This document shows positions 13,874 to 19,952 of a stretch of DNA of 21,946 nt, piece after piece. The translations under genes were made by a program, and so were the position numbers. The first letter of the stretch is position 1; every line of letters starts with the position of its first letter. Source of the stretch: a virus; the IMG/VR virus record IMGVR_UViG_3300044630_002611, positions 1-21,946 of that record; one strand, given 5' to 3'. The notes under the pieces are model-generated. The model made no database searches, was not told the DNA's origin, and worked only from the letters and a program-made list of their open reading frames with translations.

Positions 13874-13879
13874 TTGACA
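13874..13879 (+). promoter_or_regulatory. TTGACA element upstream of the tail tube gene
   Basis: GTTGACA ends 23 bases before the ATG at 13903. TAGAAT (five of six consensus bases) lies after a 14-base spacer, which is unusually short, and 3 bases before the ATG. No Shine-Dalgarno sequence is present. Confidence 0.45.
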
Positions 13880-13902
13880 GGTTGCAAATAACGTAGAATA
13901 AC

Positions 13903-14292
13903 ATGGCAAATCCTCCAACACCAACCACATTCACCCCGTCACCAGTGACGGTTGGCACAATTTTGCACTACGGTCTTGAAGACCTTACAATTACTGGTCT
14001 GTTAGTTGATTCGTATAAGCGCTCTGCAAAGTACGCCAAAGTTGAGGAAATCGAAGGTCAAACTGGTATTGTTGAAGGTATTCGTATGTCCGACTATCGA
14101 GCAGATGTGTCCGTATCTGGAAGAGTCTTAACCGCTACTGCTCCAAACGCTAAGGTCGGAGACATTCTTGCTATCAACGGAGACAACATTTTAATCATGT
14201 CAATTGACCTGTCTGCAAGTTCTTCTGGATTTGCAACAATTGATATGTCTGGAACGTCTTACGAAGGTGTTACTGGCTTAGACCCAGCATAA
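13903..14292 (+). CDS. Probable major tail (tube) protein
   Basis: The protein has 129 residues, Thr/Ser/Gly-rich and β-strand-like throughout (TVGTILHYGLEDLTITGLLVD, YRADVSVSGRVLTATAP, DNILIMSIDLSASSSGFA). The β-rich composition, a dedicated promoter-like element and the place just before the chaperone and tape-measure genes point to the tail tube. At 129 residues it is short for a siphovirus tube protein, so a tail-accessory or capsid-decoration protein is the main alternative. It has no Shine-Dalgarno sequence. Confidence 0.55.
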   Translation: MANPPTPTTFTPSPVTVGTILHYGLEDLTITGLLVDSYKRSAKYAKVEEIEGQTGIVEGIRMSDYRADVSVSGRVLTATAPNAKVGDILAINGDNILIMSIDLSASSSGFATIDMSGTSYEGVTGLDPA

Positions 14293-14297
14293 TCTGA

Positions 14298-14303
14298 TTG
14301 ACT
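14298..14303 (+). promoter_or_regulatory. TTGACT element upstream of the tail chaperone gene
   Basis: A one-base variant of the recurrent hexamer (ATTGACT) ends 28 bases before the GTG start at 14332, the same spacing as at the coat gene. The -10 is poor (GTTAAT with a 20-base spacer). Confidence 0.3.
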
Positions 14304-14331
14304 CGGACTTCTGGGCAAACACGTTAATTGA

Positions 14332-15006
14332 GTGAACAAGGATTTCTTATCCTCTGCTATTCTTCCAGAGAGTTGGGATATCTACGGATGGGAACTTAAA
14401 CCGTTTTCACTTAGAATCCATTTACATTTAACCGCGCTAGAGAACCCTTACGTAGTCGGTCAGCCACCAACAGCACTTGATACATTTGAGTTTCTAAAGG
14501 TATGCTCGAATAAGAGTGATGATATTTTTAAAATAAAGAACCCATCCATACTACAAAGGCTTTTCTATAAAAGGATGATTTACGATGAAAAGTTTCACGC
14601 AAAAATCTACTTAAGAATTGTAAGGTACTTAAAGGAAAACACAGTAAACCCAAACACTACAATAAAAAGTCAGTTCAAGGAACTTGACGAATATAAGGAA
14701 GAAGTTGTAAAGCCCCAAAACACACTGCCCGAGCAGTTACTGATTGTAGCAATCTTTGCCAACAAACTCCACATTCATCCCAAAGAAACATGGAACATGC
14801 CAATCTCAATGGTTGGTTGGTACTCTAACGCAATAGCATGTATTGAAGGCGCAGATGTTACAGTAAACAGTACCTCTGAGGCAGACATACAATCTGATTT
14901 AGATGTTTTAAGAAGAGCAGAGCAGGATGCTGCTGAGAGATTGAAACTGGCAATGGTTAACGGCAAAATCAAAAGGCAGAAAATAAAACTGTCCACTGAA
15001 CAATGA
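14332..15006 (+). CDS. Probable tail assembly chaperone
   Basis: The protein has 224 residues from a GTG start. It lies between the tube and tape-measure genes, where siphoviruses encode tail assembly chaperones. The central part is helical with many aromatic residues (FYKRMIYDEKFHAKIYLRIVRYL). The C-terminus is a charged helix (LRRAEQDAAERLKLAMVNGKIKRQKIKL). I found no obvious slippery heptamer leading to a second overlapping product, so a frameshifted long form, common in this family, is not supported. It overlaps the tape-measure start by 4 bases (ATGA). The assignment is by position. Confidence 0.55.
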   Translation: MNKDFLSSAILPESWDIYGWELKPFSLRIHLHLTALENPYVVGQPPTALDTFEFLKVCSNKSDDIFKIKNPSILQRLFYKRMIYDEKFHAKIYLRIVRYLKENTVNPNTTIKSQFKELDEYKEEVVKPQNTLPEQLLIVAIFANKLHIHPKETWNMPISMVGWYSNAIACIEGADVTVNSTSEADIQSDLDVLRRAEQDAAERLKLAMVNGKIKRQKIKLSTEQ

Positions 15007-17033
15007 GTACTGTTGCAAATATCACAGTCAAAGCAAACGACCAAGCGTCGAGCGTCATTGACAGAGTTAGAGCAAAAATGAACGGCATGCTGGGAGGCGT
15101 TGGCTCACAGAGCGCAGCCATGACATCAAAGATGTCTGGAGGTGCTATTACCGCAGGTTTAAATGTTATGGGATTGGCATTGGGCTTTAAAGAAGTTTAC
15201 GGAAAGATAATGGAAGCCTCTTACGAGGCTAAGAAGTTTGTGGTAACGGGAAAGAGACTTGGTATGCCAGCAGTTGAGATTGCAAAACTATCTAGATATG
15301 CAGAACAGGCTGGTATGAATGTTGGCACAATGGGTCGAGCAGTCCTCCTTCTTCAGAAAAACGCAAACAGCGGCATGAAGGACACTAACGAATCCACTGG
15401 CATTCTTGTTCAAAAACTCGGTATGTCGGAGGCTGCACTTGCTGAAGTAAGAAAAGGTGGTGTTAATGCGTTCGCCAAGGTTAGAGAGGCTATGGGTGAC
15501 ACAATGGATGAAGGTGAACAAATGGCTGTTTGGCAGCAACTTATTGGTCAAAGAGCATTTGAAATGGCAGAGTATCTAAAGAAGTCCCCAGAGGAAATGA
15601 GAGAGGCAACGGAAAACTCTATCTCAATGAGCGAGCGCGTGATTCAGTCGCTTGCTTCTGGACAAAAGGCTTATGCAAACTTCCAAGCAGAAATATCTAA
15701 ACTCTTTGGGGAACTTGCTGACAACTGGGGTTGGTTGTTCGGGGCAGTTGGTTGGGTTTTAACTGCTTTAATGTCTGGAATAAGAATGCTTAGAATCGTT
15801 GGTGTACTTATAGAAACAATAGCAGCGGGGCTTTGGTCAATAGTTACAATGAACTTTAGTCACATTGAAAAAGCAATGGGAAAACTTAGTAATACATTTG
15901 GTGAAGTTACTGAAGATTTGAAACGAGATTCTGATGTACTATTCGGAGGGGGAGCAGCGGAGACGAAAGGCGGAGGCTCAAAGGGTACAAGTGCCAAAAC
16001 GCTAAGAACGATGGAAGAGATTGTTGCTTATAACAAGGCGCTAAAAACTTACCTTGAGAAACAGTATTCAATCGGAAAGTCTCTCACGGATAACGATGAC
16101 GTAAAACTTTACTTGTTAACAGAGCAATCGAATCAACTTCAACATCAAATAAATCTGTTAATGATTAAACACAAACTAGAGGGTACGCAGACAGCAGAAT
16201 ATCTACAATTCCAAGAAGACAAGTTAAAGACGGATTTAGAAATTGAAAGGGTGCGGAAGGCTGGTTATCAAACCAGAAGAGACCAAGCAGCAGAAGAAGA
16301 GACCCTGTTGCGCGAGCACGCGGTTGCTATGAATGACCTTTCCACCAACCCAAATAGATTTTATTCCGAAGGAATAAACAGTACTATTGCGGCAAGACGA
16401 AAGGCTGAAAAGGCTAGCGCAGATTACGAAGCAACAATGAACGACCAGAGCGCAACCCCAGAACAAGTTAATAAATCTAAACTAGCATATCTTGGTGCAA
16501 GAAATGGATACGAACAGGCGATTGCAGCAGCACAGCAACAACAAAAACCAAACGCCTTAGTAGACAGCATGCAAGCGGTTGGTGGTGGCGGAAGAATTGG
16601 TCTAAACACTAGCGGTATTTCAGCGGCACAGTTAACAGAACTGAAAGCACACTCTGCGCTATTATCAAGCATTGATGCCAAGATGGGTGCACTTGCTGGA
16701 CACAGAGTCAATGTTCAATCATCGTTTACCAATTCGCAAATTTCGAATGCTCAAGTTAATAGACCGCCTCCTTCTCCTCCAAGCACTGATGAACTGGCGA
16801 TGAGAGCACGTATGTCTGGCAAGCCAAACCCAGCAGTGACTAAGCAGATTGAGGATGATAGTAACAACTTGAGCAGAGGGGACTTCAGAAAGAAGTATCC
16901 TCAACTAATGGGCGAACACGACGCTCAAGCAGCAAAGAAAGACAAGATGAAGTCTGATGCAAGAAGGCAGGTTGAAAAACGTGGACCCGTCTTAAACCCC
17001 AACTACAAATTAGATGGTAATCATAATATATAA
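15003..17033 (+). CDS. Tail tape-measure protein
   Basis: The protein has 676 residues. Typical tape-measure features are visible: an N-terminal segment (ANITVKANDQASSVIDRVRAK) shared by many of these proteins, long Ala-rich helices, and a hydrophobic region at about residues 243-283 (GWLFGAVGWVLTALMSG and RIVGVLIETIAAGLWSIV). A second helical region with coiled-coil character lies around 345-520, and a Pro-rich, polar C-terminus follows. Using the known rule of about 0.15 nm per residue, the tail would be about 100 nm long. No lysozyme or peptidase domain is seen. It overlaps the chaperone gene by 4 bases. The call is strong on length, composition and position. Confidence 0.9.
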   Translation: MSTVANITVKANDQASSVIDRVRAKMNGMLGGVGSQSAAMTSKMSGGAITAGLNVMGLALGFKEVYGKIMEASYEAKKFVVTGKRLGMPAVEIAKLSRYAEQAGMNVGTMGRAVLLLQKNANSGMKDTNESTGILVQKLGMSEAALAEVRKGGVNAFAKVREAMGDTMDEGEQMAVWQQLIGQRAFEMAEYLKKSPEEMREATENSISMSERVIQSLASGQKAYANFQAEISKLFGELADNWGWLFGAVGWVLTALMSGIRMLRIVGVLIETIAAGLWSIVTMNFSHIEKAMGKLSNTFGEVTEDLKRDSDVLFGGGAAETKGGGSKGTSAKTLRTMEEIVAYNKALKTYLEKQYSIGKSLTDNDDVKLYLLTEQSNQLQHQINLLMIKHKLEGTQTAEYLQFQEDKLKTDLEIERVRKAGYQTRRDQAAEEETLLREHAVAMNDLSTNPNRFYSEGINSTIAARRKAEKASADYEATMNDQSATPEQVNKSKLAYLGARNGYEQAIAAAQQQQKPNALVDSMQAVGGGGRIGLNTSGISAAQLTELKAHSALLSSIDAKMGALAGHRVNVQSSFTNSQISNAQVNRPPPSPPSTDELAMRARMSGKPNPAVTKQIEDDSNNLSRGDFRKKYPQLMGEHDAQAAKKDKMKSDARRQVEKRGPVLNPNYKLDGNHNI

Positions 17034-17053
17034 AATTTAAACACAACTCAACA

Positions 17054-17911
17054 ATGCCACCAATCATACCCAAACCCTCAAGCGGTATAAAAAAGCGCGG
17101 AAGCATAACAAGCGGAACGCCTCAATGCACTTGGACTATTTCCAATGACGGGAAGGGCTTGCTCAATGGAACACTTAAGACATTTTTAAACTCTGAAAGC
17201 GGCAAGCCAACAGACTCACAACTAGCAGTTCCCAAGAGAGGCGATAGACATCCATTTAGCGAACTGCTGTATTGTGTAGACTCAAGTACTAATTTTTCAA
17301 GCGGAGACATTGCTTATAATGATGCCAACTACGTTGGCTTAGAGTCTGACCCTTGCCACATTCAGTGGACTCTAAATTGCCCAACAGAAGAAACCGACAT
17401 TCAGTTTCACCCAAAGTTTGCAGTAAAAGGAGAGAAGGGGTTTGATATCATTGAGACAGACGCAACAGAAGACATTCCAACTGTTTTCAAACAAAAAGAA
17501 GTAATCATTGACCCCAAGACTGGAGCGTTTGAAAGTTTTGCTTTTTCTAAATTAAACGGTCCAACGGGAACAAAGAAGTTATATGGTGTTAAGTCATTCA
17601 AGGACCCACGGATAACATTTAACATATCTTACAAAACTCAAAAGGTAGAATACTGGACTTGGGCTATTAAGTTTATAAAATGCAGCATAGACGCTGTTCC
17701 CCTTGGTCCGAGTTGGACAAGGATTTCTGGTAAAGACGATAAGAGAACTTGGCTTCTTGTAGACACAAATGTAACAGAAGAAACTGGAATATATAACGTA
17801 TCACTACAATTTGCTTTATCTGGAGACAACGGATGGAACCAGTTAATGTATGAAAAGTTCAACGCAACAGTCAGCGCCCCAGCAGCAGGTGGCGCACAAG
17901 GAGGCTCATAA
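17054..17911 (+). CDS. Probable distal tail or tail-tip protein
   Basis: The protein has 285 residues, β-rich with many aromatics, followed by an Ala/Gly tail (SAPAAGGAQGGS). It follows the tape measure by 20 bases, where distal tail or minor tail proteins normally lie. No specific motif is recognised. The start has no Shine-Dalgarno sequence and the gap is A/T-rich. The end of the gene contains a strong AAGGAGG that serves the next gene. A structural tail role is likely; the exact component is unknown. Confidence 0.6.
   Translation: MPPIIPKPSSGIKKRGSITSGTPQCTWTISNDGKGLLNGTLKTFLNSESGKPTDSQLAVPKRGDRHPFSELLYCVDSSTNFSSGDIAYNDANYVGLESDPCHIQWTLNCPTEETDIQFHPKFAVKGEKGFDIIETDATEDIPTVFKQKEVIIDPKTGAFESFAFSKLNGPTGTKKLYGVKSFKDPRITFNISYKTQKVEYWTWAIKFIKCSIDAVPLGPSWTRISGKDDKRTWLLVDTNVTEETGIYNVSLQFALSGDNGWNQLMYEKFNATVSAPAAGGAQGGS
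17898..17904 (+). promoter_or_regulatory. Perfect Shine-Dalgarno sequence for a GTG start
   Basis: AAGGAGG lies inside the 3' end of the preceding gene, 7 bases before the GTG at 17912. It fixes that unusual start and shows that the host ribosome can use Shine-Dalgarno pairing, in contrast to the solitary genes, which have none. Confidence 0.8.
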
Positions 17912-19267
17912 GTGTCAAACAACGTAAACGGTCAAGGACCAAACTTTGGTCCATCTTACGAGAAGGCTTATGCTGGACAAGCGATAAGCATAGACCACGT
18001 AAACAAAGCATCACAGGCTGGAAGAAAGAACGCCATCACAACCATTGTTGGTGATGGTCAAATTGCAAGAGGTCCAAGCGGAACGTCTCTTATTCTTCCA
18101 AAGCCAAGAAGGGTAAATGACTCTTGGCTTGTTAACCGCGTTGGTAAACAAATAAGGGTACTACTTGGTAACATCTACAATGGTCAGAGTAAGAAGCACG
18201 CAGAGAAGGACTTGGCTAGAATAACTAACAAGGTCTCTAATAATCAAGTATACTTTCAATATACAACGTGTAGTGTTGCTGGTGCAGCATACGACAATTA
18301 TAACCAAGTTTGGACATTCCCCAAAACGGATGTAACCACGGATATGATAATTTGGTTAGACCTTACGTTAAGCGAAAGCGGAGAGGCCGAGTTGAAGTAC
18401 ACTAACGACACGGATTATGCGGCTGCTGCCCTGCTCAAGCAGACAGTAGTCATAGCAACTTTGATTGGTAATGAAACGGTTCTTCAAGCCACTTACGGAG
18501 ATGTGTGGATTGCTCCGCCAGCAACCCAAAAATACCACCCGTTTGAAGTTGTAAGAATTACCAACAGTGCTGGGTTGACCGAAACGTTTATATACCGAGG
18601 TTCGGTGTTTTCTTATCCAAGTGGTGATGACGGTTTTATTGATACCGTCGGCAACGCCCCACAATGGAGAACTGGTGGATACATGCAACATGGATTAACT
18701 AAAATCACTGCACCATCAAGTAGTTTTCAAGTGTTTTTAGAGTTCAAGAGAGAGGTTGATTTAAAAAACCCAGTAGACCCAGAAGACTCGAATGAGTACA
18801 CTGACTGGGCGTATGCAAGGCAGCCGCCAGACCTTCCAGAACCAAATTCACCAGAAGTATCGTCTAGATGGATATGCAGACTCTGTCTTGGAGATATTGG
18901 CTCGAACCTTCTATACGGCAATTACAACATTAACTTAACCGCCCCGCCAGACCCCTCTGATTATAAAGAGATTAAAAGCGAAGATATTGATGTTAACGGA
19001 ACGCTTAGTAGCATGTTTGGAGATATTCCAGTTAGACTTTCTCAAAAGAAGAAAACTTATGGAATAAAGTTCTTTAGTTATGGCGCTCAATATTACCTTA
19101 TAGCAAGCATCCAAACTGGTGCTACATGGACAATAGTTCAAAACTTAGCATCGGACTTCTTCTTCTATCCTCCTCTTGATAACAGACACGTATTCTGGGA
19201 TAGCCAAGTAAATGCTGTCAGCAGTGATACTGGCTTGCCACCCAACCCATCCCCTCCAGAAGAGTAA
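17912..19267 (+). CDS. Probable tail-tip or baseplate structural protein
   Basis: The protein has 451 residues from a GTG that directly abuts the preceding stop and carries a perfect Shine-Dalgarno sequence. The N-terminus contains GQAISIDHVNKASQAGRKNAIT, then a β-rich body with many aromatic residues (TDMIIWLDLTLSESGEAELKY, VFLEFKREVDL), and a Pro-rich end (LPPNPSPPEE). No enzymatic motif is seen. Position between the distal tail candidate and the fibre indicates a tail-tip component or fibre attachment protein. The family is not recognised. Confidence 0.6.
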   Translation: MSNNVNGQGPNFGPSYEKAYAGQAISIDHVNKASQAGRKNAITTIVGDGQIARGPSGTSLILPKPRRVNDSWLVNRVGKQIRVLLGNIYNGQSKKHAEKDLARITNKVSNNQVYFQYTTCSVAGAAYDNYNQVWTFPKTDVTTDMIIWLDLTLSESGEAELKYTNDTDYAAAALLKQTVVIATLIGNETVLQATYGDVWIAPPATQKYHPFEVVRITNSAGLTETFIYRGSVFSYPSGDDGFIDTVGNAPQWRTGGYMQHGLTKITAPSSSFQVFLEFKREVDLKNPVDPEDSNEYTDWAYARQPPDLPEPNSPEVSSRWICRLCLGDIGSNLLYGNYNINLTAPPDPSDYKEIKSEDIDVNGTLSSMFGDIPVRLSQKKKTYGIKFFSYGAQYYLIASIQTGATWTIVQNLASDFFFYPPLDNRHVFWDSQVNAVSSDTGLPPNPSPPEE

Positions 19268-19269
19268 TT

Positions 19270-19935
19270 ATGGTAAATGCAGTAATGTTCACATGCTCAA
19301 GGCATGAAAAGGCTGCGCTGATTGCTGCCGAAGCAGCATCAGCATATTACAATGTCATACTAGCGTTTGATAAAGATGATGTTGCGTTTAAAAGCCCGTA
19401 CAGGTCGGTATCAACAGGATTCAGTAGAAACGGTAATCTTAATGGTTTCGAGGCCGCCAGAGGCATCGCAGACACCTTACTGGCGAACATGGATGGAGAC
19501 TATGTCCTCAAGTTTGACTCTGATACCGTAATAAGGGATAATTCGTTCTTTTACGGGTATGACGCTGCTGGGTTTGCGCACCCATTTGTGCCAACGGCAA
19601 TGCTTGGTTGTTGCTACCATTTATCAAGGCGAGCGCTTGAGTTCTCTATTGAGAGCCTCAAGAAACTTGAATACATGGGAATCAGAGTACAGGGAGAAGA
19701 TGTACTCATAACATCATACGCATCTTCGATGCGTGCAGAAGGCTTTAAACTCAACCTCTTGTCTAACAAGCATATTGGTGTGTGGCATCCAACACTATCC
19801 CCAATTCTAACCTGTAAGATTGGCAACTTTGGCAATTACAGAATTGATGCAAACTGGCATCACGAGTCGGCATTATTGGCTATGAAGCAATACGCAGACA
19901 GCACTATTGACACACGTCAAGTTGTGTCCTCATAA
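19270..19935 (+). CDS. GT-A-like glycosyltransferase encoded among tail genes
   Basis: The protein has 221 residues. The N-terminus MVNAVMFTCSRHEKAALIAA begins like a nucleotide-sugar-binding Rossmann strand. The segment MDGDYVLKFDSDTVI contains a DxD-type metal-binding motif (Asp83-Ser-Asp85) typical of GT-A transferases, and GEDVLIT (142-148) supplies a probable catalytic acidic pair. HIGVWHP further on is compatible with the C-terminal acceptor region. No signal peptide or membrane segment is seen. It starts 2 bases after the upstream stop and precedes the fibre gene, so a sugar modification of the fibre or other virion protein is possible; modification of a host glycan is the alternative. 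The fold call is fairly good; substrate and target are unknown. Confidence 0.65.
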   Translation: MVNAVMFTCSRHEKAALIAAEAASAYYNVILAFDKDDVAFKSPYRSVSTGFSRNGNLNGFEAARGIADTLLANMDGDYVLKFDSDTVIRDNSFFYGYDAAGFAHPFVPTAMLGCCYHLSRRALEFSIESLKKLEYMGIRVQGEDVLITSYASSMRAEGFKLNLLSNKHIGVWHPTLSPILTCKIGNFGNYRIDANWHHESALLAMKQYADSTIDTRQVVSS

Positions 19936-19943
19936 CTCTAAAG

Positions 19944-19951
19944 TATAAATA
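19944..19951 (+). promoter_or_regulatory. TATAAATA box just upstream of the fibre gene
   Basis: TATAAATA lies immediately before the ATG at 19953 and is identical to the T4 late-promoter consensus. A hairpin GACACA/TGTGTC (19909-19928), starting in a TTGACA at 19907-19912, lies just upstream. One A/T-rich octamer can arise by chance, and no T4-type late sigma factor is encoded in this window. Confidence 0.25.
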
Positions 19952-19952
19952 A

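Larger units (their letters stand above)
13632..13902. promoter_or_regulatory. Divergent regulatory region between inverted cassette and tail tube
   Basis: These 271 bases separate divergent genes. They contain one TTGACA on the minus strand (13663-13668) and two on the plus strand (13688-13693 and 13874-13879). A weak 60-codon plus-strand frame (13709-13891) fills part of it, with low-complexity basic composition, and runs through the second plus-strand element; I do not consider it a gene. The rest has no recognisable structure. Confidence 0.5.

Noticed and set aside
13709-13891. 60-codon plus-strand frame in the divergent region
   Set aside because: It has low-complexity basic composition, no recognisable features, and runs through the TTGACA element serving the tail tube gene. 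A real small gene cannot be fully excluded.
14332-15006. Programmed frameshift producing a longer tail chaperone, as in lambda G/GT
   Set aside because: No convincing slippery heptamer near the end of the gene, and the next frame is the tape measure starting in a 4-base overlap.
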